Assembly (NCBI RefSeq): GCF_000518885.1
Contig: NZ_JAEL01000026.1
Coordinates: forward strand, 1 to 56,799
DNA length: 56,799 bases
Direction: 5' to 3'
Source of the DNA: Bacillus sp. J33
Lineage (GTDB): Bacteria; Bacillota; Bacilli; Bacillales; Cytobacillaceae
Position 1 is the stretch's first letter, and each line of letters begins with the position of its first letter. The notes under the pieces are model-generated. The model was not told where the DNA came from. It saw only the letters and a list, made by a program, of their open reading frames with translations, and ran no database searches. The position numbers and the translations under genes were made by a program. Below are positions 25,171-33,654 of the stretch, piece by piece.

Positions 25171-25905
25171 ATGAAATTAACAGTAATCGGCAGCTGGGGC
25201 GGTTATCCTAAAGCTGATGGGGCAAGCTCAGGCTATTTGCTGGAGCATGAAGGGTTCCATCTGCTGATTGACTGCGGCAGCGGAGTTCTGGCAAAAATGC
25301 AGAACTTTTTTCAGCCTGAGGATCTCGATGCAATGATCATTTCTCATTATCACCCAGATCATATTGCAGATATTGGGGTACTGCAGCATGCCAGGCTGAT
25401 TCAGGGCTTCTTGGGTAAAAAAACAGAGACTCTTCCAATTTATGGGCATTCCTTCGATCAGAATGAATTTAAGAAACTTACATACAAGGACATTACAAAA
25501 GGGATTGCTTATAATCCTGAAGGTGTTTTGGCAGCGGGGCCATTTCAAATTCGGTTTTTAAAGACAAACCATCCTGTTCCATGCTTTGCAATGAGGATTG
25601 AAGCAGGCGGAAAAACGCTTATATATACTGCAGACACTTCTTATAAGGAAGAATTGGAGGCATTTAGTAAAGGTGCCGATTTACTCGTTTGCGAATGCAA
25701 TTTTTATGGTCATCAAAACGGGAAAAATGCAGGTCATATGACGAGCCTTGATGCAGGAACATTGGCCAGCAAATCAAAGGCTAAGAATCTTTTACTGACT
25801 CATTTGCCTCACTATGGAGAGATACAAAAGCTGAAGGAAGAAGCGTCAAGTAAATACACAGGCCCTATATCAATTGCGGACTACCAGTGGTCCCACACTT
25901 TTTAA
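25171..25905 (+). CDS. yhfI: YhfI, metallo-beta-lactamase-fold hydrolase
   Basis: 244-residue RNase Z/ElaC-like metallohydrolase. Metal motif SHYHPDH (about residues 65-71), LLIDCGSG upstream, TADTSY for the third metal residue, and a late LLLTHLPHYG histidine. It lacks an obvious C-terminal RNA-binding arm. B. subtilis YhfI is uncharacterised. I used the ATG at 25171, seven bases after GGGAGG; a GTG directly before it is also in frame. lplJ begins 11 nt downstream of the stop, so the two are probably co-transcribed, as in B. subtilis. Confidence 0.9.
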   Translation: MKLTVIGSWGGYPKADGASSGYLLEHEGFHLLIDCGSGVLAKMQNFFQPEDLDAMIISHYHPDHIADIGVLQHARLIQGFLGKKTETLPIYGHSFDQNEFKKLTYKDITKGIAYNPEGVLAAGPFQIRFLKTNHPVPCFAMRIEAGGKTLIYTADTSYKEELEAFSKGADLLVCECNFYGHQNGKNAGHMTSLDAGTLASKSKAKNLLLTHLPHYGEIQKLKEEASSKYTGPISIADYQWSHTF

Positions 25906-25916
25906 GGAGTGAAAGA

Positions 25917-26906
25917 ATGTTATTTATCGACAACCAAGGAATAACTGATCCAAGAATCAATCTTGCTATTGAAGAATATGCGCTAAAAAACCTGGATATT
26001 GATGAAACTTATTTGCTTTTTTATATTAATGCACCTTCCATAATCATTGGGAAAAATCAAAATACAATAGAAGAGATTAATACCGGGTATGTAGAAAGCA
26101 ACGGAATCCATGTGGTTAGGCGGCTATCCGGCGGGGGCGCGGTTTATCATGATCTGGGGAACTTAAATTTCAGCTTTATTACAAAGGATGATGGAGAGAG
26201 CTTCCACAACTTCCTTAAGTTTACTGAACCAGTCATTAATGCTTTAAAGAAGCTTGGTGTAAATGCCGAGCTGAGCGGGCGAAATGATCTGACAGCAGAG
26301 GGGAGAAAAATTTCAGGGAATGCCCAGTTCTCAACTAAAGGCAGAATGTTCAGCCATGGGACACTCCTGTTTGATTCAGAAATAGAGAATGTAGTTTCGG
26401 CATTAAAGGTGAGAAAAGATAAAATTGAATCAAAAGGCATTAAATCCATTCGGAGCAGGGTTGCCAACATCTCGGAATTTTTGGAAGAAAAAATCACAAT
26501 TGATGAATTCCGCTTGCTGCTGCTCAAAAATATTTTTGGTGATTTAGATGAGGTTCCAGAATATAAACTGACGGACGAGGATTGGGAAAAAATTCACCAG
26601 CTTTCCAAAGAGCGCTATCAAAATTGGGACTGGAATTATGGAAAATCACCTAAATTTGATTTGCAGCATTCCCATCGCTTTCCAGTTGGACAAATAGATA
26701 TCAGGTTAAATGTCACAAAAGGGAAAATCGAAAATTGCAAAATTTATGGTGATTTCTTTGGGGTTGGCGATGTAAGCGAAATTGAAAACAAGCTCAGTGG
26801 AATCCGCTATGAAAAATCAGAAATTGAAAAGGCCCTTGCTGAAGTCGATATTAAGCATTACTTTGGAAATGTGACTAAGGAAGAGTTTATTAACCTTGTT
26901 TATTAA
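25917..26906 (+). CDS. lplJ: LplJ, lipoate-protein ligase
   Basis: Activates free lipoate with ATP and attaches it to lipoyl domains (GcvH, E2 subunits). 329 residues; lipoate-pocket motif RRLSGGGAVYHD at 68-79, catalytic Lys131 in GRNDLTAEGRKISGNAQ, and the C-terminal LplA accessory domain. ATG at 25917 follows AAGGAG by seven bases; an upstream in-frame start overlaps yhfI and has no ribosome binding site. It ends at a strong terminator. Confidence 0.95.
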   Translation: MLFIDNQGITDPRINLAIEEYALKNLDIDETYLLFYINAPSIIIGKNQNTIEEINTGYVESNGIHVVRRLSGGGAVYHDLGNLNFSFITKDDGESFHNFLKFTEPVINALKKLGVNAELSGRNDLTAEGRKISGNAQFSTKGRMFSHGTLLFDSEIENVVSALKVRKDKIESKGIKSIRSRVANISEFLEEKITIDEFRLLLLKNIFGDLDEVPEYKLTDEDWEKIHQLSKERYQNWDWNYGKSPKFDLQHSHRFPVGQIDIRLNVTKGKIENCKIYGDFFGVGDVSEIENKLSGIRYEKSEIEKALAEVDIKHYFGNVTKEEFINLVY

Positions 26907-26929
26907 ATTGTTTAACAGAGCTAACTGAG

Positions 26930-26957
26930 AAAACCGGCACACAATGCCGGTTTTTAT
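26930..26957 (+). terminator. Terminator of lplJ
   Basis: 10-bp stem AAAACCGGCA/TGCCGGTTTT and T run. Confidence 0.9.
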
Positions 26958-27025
26958 ACTTATGTAAAATCAGAATGATTGGAGAAATGACATGATAAGA
27001 ATTTGTGAATAATTTGCTTTCCTAC

Positions 27026-27054
27026 TTGAATACAAAAATTTCTTTCAATATAAT
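27026..27054 (+). promoter_or_regulatory. Sigma-A promoter of lcfB
   Basis: TTGAAT (27026-27031), 17-nt spacer, TATAAT (27049-27054); transcription should start near 27061, just before the FadR box. Confidence 0.75.
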
Positions 27055-27081
27055 ATATTTAGAAAATTTTTTAAATAAAAA

Positions 27082-27099
27082 TGAATGACTATTCATTCA
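27082..27099 (+). promoter_or_regulatory. FadR operator of lcfB
   Basis: TGAATGACTATTCATTCA, an exact match to the Bacillus FadR (YsiA) consensus TGAATGAMTANTCATTCA, at about +21 to +38. Binding would block elongation or initiation until long-chain acyl-CoA releases FadR. Confidence 0.88.
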
Positions 27100-27116
27100 C
27101 TGAAGGGGGATTGAAG

Positions 27117-28673
27117 ATGAATCTAACACAGCAGCTGCATGAAACTGCGGAAAAAATGGGCAATAAACCTGCCTATTACTTTATGGACAAGTCCAGTACA
27201 TATGCAGAGCTTGATGGTGCTGTTACAAAGTTTGCAGATGGACTCTCGAGGTTGGGTGTAAAAAAGGGGGACCATGTTGCCTTATTGCTGGGAAACTCCC
27301 CGCATTTTGTTATCGGTCTCCATGGTGCACTTCGGCTTGGAGCTACCGTCATTCCGATTAATCCGATTTATACGCCGGATGAAATTGGCTATATTGTCAA
27401 TAACGGTGATGTCAAAGCTGTTGTTGCGCTTGATTTAATGGTGCCTCTGATTGAAAAGATGCATCACGTGCTTCCTAAAGTAGATCATTATATTATTTGT
27501 GAAACACCACAAGGCCAAGCTTCGGATCTGGATATGTCGGCGTTATCTGTTTGCTCAAAAATGAAATCGTTTACACAGCTGGTAGCTTCAGGGGATATAG
27601 GATTTCAGGGGCCCGACCTGGGTGATGAGGAAACAGCGATCATTCTATATACATCAGGTACAACCGGAAAGCCTAAAGGGGCGATGCTAACTCATAAAAA
27701 CTTATACAGCAATGCAAAGGATGTCAGCGATTATCTTCGTATGAATGAAGATGATAGAGTTATCACCACACTGCCTATGTTCCATGTGTTTTGTTTAACG
27801 GTTGCTTTAAATGCACCTCTTATGAATGGGGCTACTATTCTCATAGATCCAAAATTCAGCCCAAAAGAGATTTTTAGGCTTGCCAAAAAATATGAACCTA
27901 CTGTTTTTGCAGGAGTGCCGACCATGTATAATTTCCTCCTTCAATATGAAGCTGGAAATCCGGAAGATTTAAAGTCTTTGAGGCTTTGCATATCCGGAGG
28001 CGCAGCCATGCCTGTTGCGCTTCTGCATGGATTTGAGAAAAAATTCAATGTGAAGGTTTCTGAGGGCTACGGGCTGTCTGAGGCTTCCCCGGTTACTTGT
28101 TTTAACCCGCTGGACAAGCCAAGGAAACCTGGCTCGATTGGCCAGTCTATCTTAAATGTAGAAAACAAGGTAGTAAACGAACTTGGAGAGGAGGTTCCTG
28201 TAGGAGAAGTAGGAGAGCTGATCGTCCGTGGACCAAATGTGATGAAGGGCTATTATAAGCTTCCTGAAGAAACAGCAGCAGCAATCCGTGATGGCTGGCT
28301 TTACACAGGGGATTTGGCTAAAAAGGATGAGGAAGGATATTTTTATATTGTTGACCGCAAAAAAGATTTAATCTTGGTTGGAGGATACAACGTTTATCCA
28401 AGAGAAGTGGAAGAGGTTCTATATAACCATGAGGATGTTGTTGAAGTGGCAGTCCTGGGAGTGCCGGATCCAAATCTTGGTGAAGCAGTCCGATGCTATG
28501 TCGTATCGAAAAATCCTCAGCTTACAGCAGAACAGCTTCTTGCATACTGTGCTGAGCATTTAGCAAAGTATAAAGTTCCTGCCTCAATTGAATTCCTGGA
28601 GGAGCTTCCGAAAAATACAACAGGGAAGATATTGCGGAGAGCATTGAAGAATCAAGTGCTTCAAGCGAAATAA
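27117..28673 (+). CDS. lcfB: LcfB (YhfL), long-chain fatty-acid-CoA ligase
   Basis: AMP-forming acyl-CoA synthetase that activates fatty acids for beta-oxidation. 518 residues with P-loop-like [19 protein letters not shown], the adenylation motif [42 protein letters not shown] and the C-terminal catalytic lysine in [14 protein letters not shown] at 27117 has AGGGGG seven bases upstream; an in-frame ATG at 27081 overlaps the operator. A perfect FadR box and a strong promoter are upstream, as for B. subtilis lcfB. An enoyl-CoA hydratase gene lies downstream. Confidence 0.95.
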   Translation: MNLTQQLHETAEKMGNKPAYYFMDKSSTYAELDGAVTKFADGLSRLGVKKGDHVALLLGNSPHFVIGLHGALRLGATVIPINPIYTPDEIGYIVNNGDVKAVVALDLMVPLIEKMHHVLPKVDHYIICETPQGQASDLDMSALSVCSKMKSFTQLVASGDIGFQGPDLGDEETAIILYTSGTTGKPKGAMLTHKNLYSNAKDVSDYLRMNEDDRVITTLPMFHVFCLTVALNAPLMNGATILIDPKFSPKEIFRLAKKYEPTVFAGVPTMYNFLLQYEAGNPEDLKSLRLCISGGAAMPVALLHGFEKKFNVKVSEGYGLSEASPVTCFNPLDKPRKPGSIGQSILNVENKVVNELGEEVPVGEVGELIVRGPNVMKGYYKLPEETAAAIRDGWLYTGDLAKKDEEGYFYIVDRKKDLILVGGYNVYPREVEEVLYNHEDVVEVAVLGVPDPNLGEAVRCYVVSKNPQLTAEQLLAYCAEHLAKYKVPASIEFLEELPKNTTGKILRRALKNQVLQAK

Positions 28674-28681
28674 CAAGGCAG

Positions 28682-28713
28682 AGGCAGGCATCAATGGTGT
28701 CTGCCTTTTTTCT
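28682..28713 (+). terminator. Terminator of lcfB
   Basis: Stem AGGCAG/CTGCCT extended by CA/TG pairs, followed by TTTTTTC; a family B element is inserted in its T-tail. Confidence 0.8.
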
Positions 28714-28716
28714 TTT

Positions 28717-28961
28717 AGCTGTGTTAAAGATTAATGTTGATTGTAGCACCCTGCTGATTGGAGCGGAAGGTCCTAATTCCGCGAAAATGCTAACGCATTT
28801 TCTTACGGCGAGGAGTTCATTCGAGGAAGCTTATTCAATGTCCTGCGGGAGAAGTGTGTCAGCGGAAGACCCTAAGGTGCGAATGCAGTGAGGAGCGTCG
28901 GGCCGCCCGCTGAACGCTTGAGTCCCTCGTGCTGAAATCAACAGGCAAATTTAACAGAGGC
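28717..28961. mobile_element. Palindromic element family B, long copy (in lcfB terminator tail)
   Basis: 245-bp non-coding element. Ends AGCTGTGTTAAAG and TTTAACAGAGGC, with inner inverted segments GTTGATTGTAGCAC and GTGCTGAAATCAAC. Flanked by TTTCTTTT (28709-28716) and TTTCTTTC (28962-28969), a 7-of-8 duplication. Same family as 5688-5757, which lacks the middle. Confidence 0.75.
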
Positions 28962-29044
28962 TTTCTTTCAAGTATTGAAAGGGTTTTCAGGATGTTTATC
29001 GAATTGAAATATGGAGCAAAAACAAACGAAGGAGAGATGTACAT

Positions 29045-29821
29045 ATGAGTTCTATTGCGGTTGAAATAAAAGAACATATTGCGCTTGTGACAATTAATCG
29101 TCCTGATGCGCTGAATGCTTTTAATTATGAAACATTATCCGAGCTCCAGGCTTCGATTGAAAAATTGCGTACAAATCCGGATGTACGTGTGGTTATATTT
29201 ACAGGTGCTGGTGAGAAAGCGTTTAGTGTGGGAGCTGATTTAAAAGAGCGCCGAACGTTATCGGATGAAGAGGTCCGCAGAAATATCTATAAGATCGGTG
29301 AGGTATTTTCTTTAATCGACCAGCTTCCACAGCCAACCATTGCAGCTATAAATGGCTTTGCGTTTGGGGGAGGTATGGAATTGGCGCTTTCCTGCGACTT
29401 CCGGATTGCAGTTGCAGGGACTTCCATGGGCCTTACAGAAACAAGCCTGGCGATTATACCTGGTGCAGGGGGCACACAGAGACTGCCAAGGCTGATTGGC
29501 CAGGCAAAAGCCCTTGAATTAATCTTAACCGCTAAAAGGCTTACTTCCGAGGAAGCACTTGAGTATGGAATCCTTACAAAAGTAACAGATCGTGATAATC
29601 TGTTAAACGAATGCTTGGAATTCGCCTCGCAAATGCTTGCAAACGGACCACTGGCACTGCAGCAGGCAAAGTTTGCCGTTAAGCAGGGAATGGGAGTAGA
29701 TTTGCAAACCGGCCTGCAGATTGAGCGCAAAGCTTACGAAGTCATCATTCCTACTGAAGACCGGGTAGAAGCACTCGCGGCTTTCGCTGAAAAGCGAAAG
29801 CCGGATTTTAAAGGGAAATAA
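29045..29821 (+). CDS. Enoyl-CoA hydratase
   Basis: 258-residue crotonase-fold hydratase of fatty-acid beta-oxidation or a related pathway. Active-site and oxyanion-hole motifs: AFSVGADLKERRTLS, INGFAFGGGMELALSCDFRIA, and the catalytic glutamate region GLTETSLAIIPGAGGTQRLPR with both glutamates of a true hydratase available. AAGGAGAG precedes the ATG at 29045. It follows lcfB but a terminator and a mobile element lie between, and I saw no FadR box in front, so co-regulation with lcfB is not shown. Confidence 0.92.
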   Translation: MSSIAVEIKEHIALVTINRPDALNAFNYETLSELQASIEKLRTNPDVRVVIFTGAGEKAFSVGADLKERRTLSDEEVRRNIYKIGEVFSLIDQLPQPTIAAINGFAFGGGMELALSCDFRIAVAGTSMGLTETSLAIIPGAGGTQRLPRLIGQAKALELILTAKRLTSEEALEYGILTKVTDRDNLLNECLEFASQMLANGPLALQQAKFAVKQGMGVDLQTGLQIERKAYEVIIPTEDRVEALAAFAEKRKPDFKGK

Positions 29822-29837
29822 AAGAAAGAGGGACCTT

Positions 29838-30053
29838 TTGTACGAAGCCAAAACGCTTATTCCTGCAAAGTTTATTCTTGGAGCTTTCTTGGTGCGGATT
29901 GATGGAACATGGTGGACTAAGGCCAGCAGAACAGGGAAGGTTTTGTCCCCCTTTATTTTACGTCGACGGAAGAATGCGGCAGTTTTAGGAGGACACTCGC
30001 TCTTTGAAGGTCCCCAGCGCTCTGGATTCGAAGATTCAAAGTATAAACTCTAA
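29838..30053 (+). CDS. Doubtful small ORF, unknown
   Basis: A 71-codon reading frame with a TTG start at 29838 and GAGGG nearby. The product has a short hydrophobic N-terminal half and a basic middle (RRRKNAAVLGG) and resembles nothing I recognise. The base composition is mixed and no promoter is evident. It may be a remnant or a chance ORF between the hydratase gene and the terminator at 30062. Confidence 0.2.
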   Translation: MYEAKTLIPAKFILGAFLVRIDGTWWTKASRTGKVLSPFILRRRKNAAVLGGHSLFEGPQRSGFEDSKYKL

Positions 30054-30061
30054 TACCCCAG

Positions 30062-30092
30062 AAACACGGCAGAATAATGCCGTGTTTTTCTA
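30062..30092 (+). terminator. Terminator before the ABC operon
   Basis: 9-bp stem AAACACGGC/GCCGTGTTT, loop AGAATAAT, then TTC. Confidence 0.85.
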
Positions 30093-30103
30093 TTAGATTA
30101 TTA

Positions 30104-30118
30104 AATTTTTAGAAAATA
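30104..30118 (+). promoter_or_regulatory. CodY-type box upstream of the ABC operon
   Basis: AATTTTTAGAAAATA matches 13 of 15 consensus positions, 12 nt upstream of the -35. It is part of an 18-base string identical to the one before comK (38191-38208). Confidence 0.6.
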
Positions 30119-30130
30119 ATAAAAAAAGTA

Positions 30131-30159
30131 TTGAATATAATGTATGTTACCTATATAAT
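30131..30159 (+). promoter_or_regulatory. Sigma-A promoter of the ABC operon
   Basis: TTGAAT (30131-30136), 17-nt spacer, TATAAT (30154-30159). Confidence 0.75.
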
Positions 30160-30231
30160 TTAGTGAATAAAAGCATAAAAGCATAAAAGTGATGAAGCAG
30201 AAAGATAGAGATAAGAGGGGGATCATCTAAA

Positions 30232-31242
30232 ATGCTGGAGAAATTAAAATCAATCAAATCGATTGCAGCAGCCGGTGTAATGGGAGCGGTGCTGCTTAGC
30301 GGATGCGGCAGTGAAAGCAGTAATGGAGGTACTGGCTCTTCAGAGAGTGAAAAAGAAGATTCATATAAAGTAGGAGTTACACAGATTGTTGAACATCCTT
30401 CGTTAGATGCCGCACTTGAAGGCTTTAAAAAAGCATTGGAAGAGGAAGGGCTCGATGTCAGTTATGATGTACAGATCGCCCAAGGTGATCAAAATAACAA
30501 CCAGTCCATTGCCAATAATTTTGCAGGTGATGGTGTGGATCTGATTTTTGCCAACTCGACACCAAGTGCATTAAGTGCCCTGAATGCAACGAAGGATATA
30601 CCTATCGTCTTTACATCCGTAACGGATCCGGTAGGTGCACAATTAGTAAAATCAATGGAATCTCCGGATGGAAATATAACAGGGACTACAGATACTCATC
30701 CTGATGCAATACCTAACATGGTTAAGTTTATTGATGAACAGTTTGATGCCAGTACTGTTGGTGTTATCTATAATTCTGGCGAACAAAACTCAGAGGTGCA
30801 GATTGAAAAAGTTAAGGAAGCTCTTTCAGGTACTGATATGAAGCTTGCCGAAGCAACGGTGTCCAATTCCTCGGAGGTGAAACAGGCTGCGGAATCACTT
30901 GTGGGTAAAGCAGATGTCATCTATATCATTACAGATAATACAGTTGTTTCTGCTTTGGAATCCGTTATCCAGGTTTCAAATGACAATGACATCCCGCTGT
31001 TTGTAGGGGAGATTGACTCCGTAGAACGCGGCGGATTTGCAGCTTACGGATTTGACTACGAAGATATCGGCTATGAAGCAGGTGCTATGGCTGTACAAAT
31101 TTTAAAAGAAGGCAAACAGCCATCTGAACTTCCTGTCCAATATCCGCAAAATTTAAAACTTGTTATTAATAAAAAGGCAGCTGAAGAAATGGGCATTGAA
31201 TTAAAAGAAGAATGGAACGATCTCGCTGAGTTTGTTGAGTAA
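30232..31242 (+). CDS. ABC transporter substrate-binding lipoprotein (TrpX/DUF534 family)
   Basis: 336-residue lipoprotein; signal peptide with lipobox LLSGC makes Cys25 the lipidated residue, followed by a Ser/Gly/Glu linker. The body (YKVGVTQIVEHPSLDAALEGF, GDGVDLIFANSTPSALSALN, IPIVFTSVTDPVGA, GVIYNSGEQNSEVQ) belongs to the PF04392 binding proteins, including the tryptophan protein TrpX and others of unknown ligand. ATG at 30232 with GAGGGGG eleven bases upstream. First gene of a three-gene importer. Ligand not determinable here; a CodY-type box suggests an amino acid or other nitrogen nutrient. Confidence 0.9.
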   Translation: MLEKLKSIKSIAAAGVMGAVLLSGCGSESSNGGTGSSESEKEDSYKVGVTQIVEHPSLDAALEGFKKALEEEGLDVSYDVQIAQGDQNNNQSIANNFAGDGVDLIFANSTPSALSALNATKDIPIVFTSVTDPVGAQLVKSMESPDGNITGTTDTHPDAIPNMVKFIDEQFDASTVGVIYNSGEQNSEVQIEKVKEALSGTDMKLAEATVSNSSEVKQAAESLVGKADVIYIITDNTVVSALESVIQVSNDNDIPLFVGEIDSVERGGFAAYGFDYEDIGYEAGAMAVQILKEGKQPSELPVQYPQNLKLVINKKAAEEMGIELKEEWNDLAEFVE

Positions 31243-31296
31243 TGAAAGCAACCTCGAAACAGTCTTTTAAATAAAAAGTCAGAAAGGAAGTTTATT

Positions 31297-32328
31297 ATGC
31301 CAACAGCCATCTTTGGTTCCATTGAGGCAGGAGCGATATATGCCTTGATGGCACTGGGCGTGTACCTATCATTCAGAATATTGGATTTTCCTGACCTGAC
31401 GGTTGATGGAAGTTTTGTCACTGGTGCATCTGTAGCCGCAGTAATGATTGTAGGGGGGTATCATCCATTTCTGGCTACAATCACTGCCTTGCTGGCAGGA
31501 TTTGCAGCTGGCTGCCTTACAGGGCTGCTTCATACAAAGGGGAAAATAAATGCGCTTTTATCCGGAATATTAATGATGATTGCCTTGTACTCTATTAATC
31601 TGCGGATAATGGGGAAATCGAATGTTCCTCTTTTATCAGAGGAAACCGCCATGTCAAAGCTTACAGATTTTTGGCAGGGGCTTGGCATTGATCAAGCCAT
31701 TCAGGGGGTTATGAGTGCTCTGGGAATGGATTTTGCCCCCAAAACTTGGGGGATTCTAATCTTAATGTTAATATTGGCACTTGCTGTAAAGGTGCTGATT
31801 GACCTCTTCCTAAAAACGGATGTGGGATTGGCTATTCGCGCGACTGGCGACAATGAGACGATGATCCGCAGCTTTTCTGCAGATACAGACCTTCTCAAGA
31901 TCTTAGGATTGGGCATTTCAAATGCGCTGGTTGCTTTCTCGGGAGCATTAGTGGCCCAGTATAACGGGTTCAGTGATGTCGGCATGGGAATAGGGATGAT
32001 CATTATCGGCCTTGCCTCCGTCATTATCGGTGAAGCGATATTTGGAGCAAAAACAATTGTAAGGGCCACTTTTGCCGTCATCGGAGGGGCCATTTTATAT
32101 CGGATTATCGTTACGCTGGCATTAAGGGTTGAATTCCTTGAAACAGGGGATATGAAGCTGATTACAGCGGTAATCGTCATTAGTGCACTTATCCTTCCAA
32201 AGCTGATTCAGCAGCAAAAAGAAAAGCAAAGAAAGCGCCGGAGACTGCTGGAAGCAAGAAAAAATCAGGCATCTAATGCTTACGGGAAAAGTGGTGAACA
32301 GCTTGCTGCAATTAAATCAGATTCATAA
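31297..32328 (+). CDS. ABC transporter permease (TrpY-like)
   Basis: 343-residue permease of the branched-chain/simple-sugar (BPD_transp_2) type, with eight to nine helices. It starts IFGSIEAGAIYALMALGVYLSFRILDFPDLTVDGSF, has the EAA-like AIRATGDNETMIRSF segment, and ends with a strongly basic tail (KQRKRRRLLEARKN). The ATG at 31297 follows AGAAAGGAAG. The ATPase gene overlaps its end by about 50 nt in another frame, so expression is likely coupled. Partner of the TrpX-like binding protein upstream. Confidence 0.9.
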   Translation: MPTAIFGSIEAGAIYALMALGVYLSFRILDFPDLTVDGSFVTGASVAAVMIVGGYHPFLATITALLAGFAAGCLTGLLHTKGKINALLSGILMMIALYSINLRIMGKSNVPLLSEETAMSKLTDFWQGLGIDQAIQGVMSALGMDFAPKTWGILILMLILALAVKVLIDLFLKTDVGLAIRATGDNETMIRSFSADTDLLKILGLGISNALVAFSGALVAQYNGFSDVGMGIGMIIIGLASVIIGEAIFGAKTIVRATFAVIGGAILYRIIVTLALRVEFLETGDMKLITAVIVISALILPKLIQQQKEKQRKRRRLLEARKNQASNAYGKSGEQLAAIKSDS

Positions 32329-33097
32329 AGTTTTTAACGAGGGAACTCCAGATGAAAAAATAGCACTGCATCGAATCGACCTTCAATTAAAGCCGGGCGA
32401 CTTCATGACAGTAATCGGCAGCAACGGTGCGGGAAAGTCGACTCTTATGAACATGATATCCGGAAAATTAATGCCGGATATGGGGGAAGTTCTGATAGAT
32501 GGTTCGGATGTTACGCTTGTGAAAGAGCATAAAAGATCTAAACTTATCGGCCGAGTTTTCCAGGATCCAATGGCAGGTACAGCACCATCGATGACGATAG
32601 AGGAGAACCTGGCAATCGCATACTCCAGAACCATGGCACGCGGTTTTCGGAAAGGCGTTTCAAAAAAAAGACGTGATTTTTTCCGAGAGAAACTAGAGAT
32701 GCTGCATCTTGGACTGGAGAATAGGCTCTCAGCTAAGGTTGGACTACTATCGGGCGGTGAGCGGCAGGCCCTATCCTTATTGATGGCTACTTTTACCGAA
32801 CCGAAAATATTGCTTCTGGATGAACATACAGCTGCATTGGATCCAGCACGTGCAGAACTGATTACAAGTCTGACAAAGGAAATTGTGGAAACATATAAGC
32901 TCACAACCTTGATGGTTACCCACAATATGCAGCAGGCACTTGACCTGGGAAACAGGCTGATCATGATGGATAAAGGACAAATCATTTTTGAAACAAATGA
33001 AGAGCAAAAGAAAAATCTGACTGTGGAAAAACTGCTGGAAGAATTCCAGAAAATCCGTGGCGAGAAAATGAGCAGCGACAAAGCTGTATTGATTTAA
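32276..33097 (+). CDS. ABC transporter ATPase (TrpZ-like)
   Basis: Up to 273 residues; Walker A IGSNGAGKST, Q-loop RVFQDPMAGTAPSMT, signature LLSGGERQALSL, Walker B ILLLDEHTAALDP, H-loop VTHNMQQ. The glutamate after the Walker B aspartate is present, so it is a competent ATPase. I give the ATG at 32276; GTG codons at 32291 and 32294 are alternatives and no start has a strong ribosome binding site, as expected for a coupled gene overlapping the permease. Energises the TrpX-like importer. Confidence 0.88.
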   Translation: MLTGKVVNSLLQLNQIHKVFNEGTPDEKIALHRIDLQLKPGDFMTVIGSNGAGKSTLMNMISGKLMPDMGEVLIDGSDVTLVKEHKRSKLIGRVFQDPMAGTAPSMTIEENLAIAYSRTMARGFRKGVSKKRRDFFREKLEMLHLGLENRLSAKVGLLSGGERQALSLLMATFTEPKILLLDEHTAALDPARAELITSLTKEIVETYKLTTLMVTHNMQQALDLGNRLIMMDKGQIIFETNEEQKKNLTVEKLLEEFQKIRGEKMSSDKAVLI

Positions 33098-33104
33098 ACA
33101 GCGG

Positions 33105-33142
33105 ACCGGACAAGGCATTATGCTTTGTTCGGTTTATTTGTT
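33105..33142 (+). terminator. Terminator of the ABC operon
   Basis: 12-bp stem ACCGGACAAGGC/GCTTTGTTCGGT with two G-U pairs, loop of five, then TTATTTG. Confidence 0.75.
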
Positions 33143-33204
33143 ATTGAGGGGGCGGGGCAGACTGGAAAAATAATTAGGAATCAGTCTCTACGAGGAATTT
33201 TTCA

Positions 33205-33320
33205 CTGGCGCATTGAAGAGTTATGTCCATGACGCCCTTGAAGAAGGCCATATTGATGACTCTGGAGCAGAAAAAGGTCCATTACGCTCTTGATAAAGTC
33301 CATTTCAATCCCGCAAAGGG
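33205..33320. repeat. Degenerate ~21-nt periodic repeat
   Basis: Between converging operons. GTCCAT/GCCAT recurs at 33225, 33246, 33277 and 33298 (gaps 21, 31, 21), each followed by a GCYCTTGA-like stretch. Four units at most; the spacing of one pair is irregular. Confidence 0.4.
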
Positions 33321-33390
33321 AGTGTTTTTCATTAATCACTCAAGGACTAAATTTTTAAATCAACGACCTTGATATAGCTGATTTTCTAAC

Positions 33391-33419
33391 AAAAAGCATA
33401 TCGCATGTCAGCGATATGC
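33391..33419 (-). terminator. Terminator serving the XRE-cupin gene
   Basis: Perfect 9-bp stem GCATATCGC/GCGATATGC; on the minus strand it runs into TTTTTG. Confidence 0.7.
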
Positions 33420-33436
33420 CCTTGATTTTTATTTTA

Positions 33437-33644
33437 GGTGTGTAAAAGCCCATTGCTAATTTTTGCACCCCGTTGATAGGAACGGCAGGCACGAAATCCT
33501 GGAAAAATGCTACCACATTTCCTTGCTGGCCTGCGGGAGGTGCGTGTCAAAGGAATCTCACAGGTACTCGCGCCGAGGGGCGTCGGTCCGCCCGCGCTTC
33601 ACTGACAGCCGTGAAGTGATATCAATCGGCAAATATAACAGAGC
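33437..33644. mobile_element. Palindromic element family B, diverged copy
   Basis: About 208 bp related to 28717-28961: left end GGTGTGTAAAAG, right end ATATCAATCGGCAAATATAACAGAGC with several changes, and an internal GCGGGAG...GGCGTCGGTCCGCCCGC region. No target duplication remains visible. Sits between the XRE-cupin stop and its terminator. Confidence 0.6.
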
Positions 33645-33654
33645 AATGTTTTTT

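Noticed and set aside
30170-30231. TRAP site on the ABC operon leader
   Set aside because: A few overlapping UAG/GAG triplets occur but spacing is irregular, unlike the trpP site.
32383-33081. 232-codon antisense ORF over the ABC ATPase gene
   Set aside because: Sense strand encodes all ABC motifs; the antisense product is serine-rich shadow sequence without a ribosome binding site.
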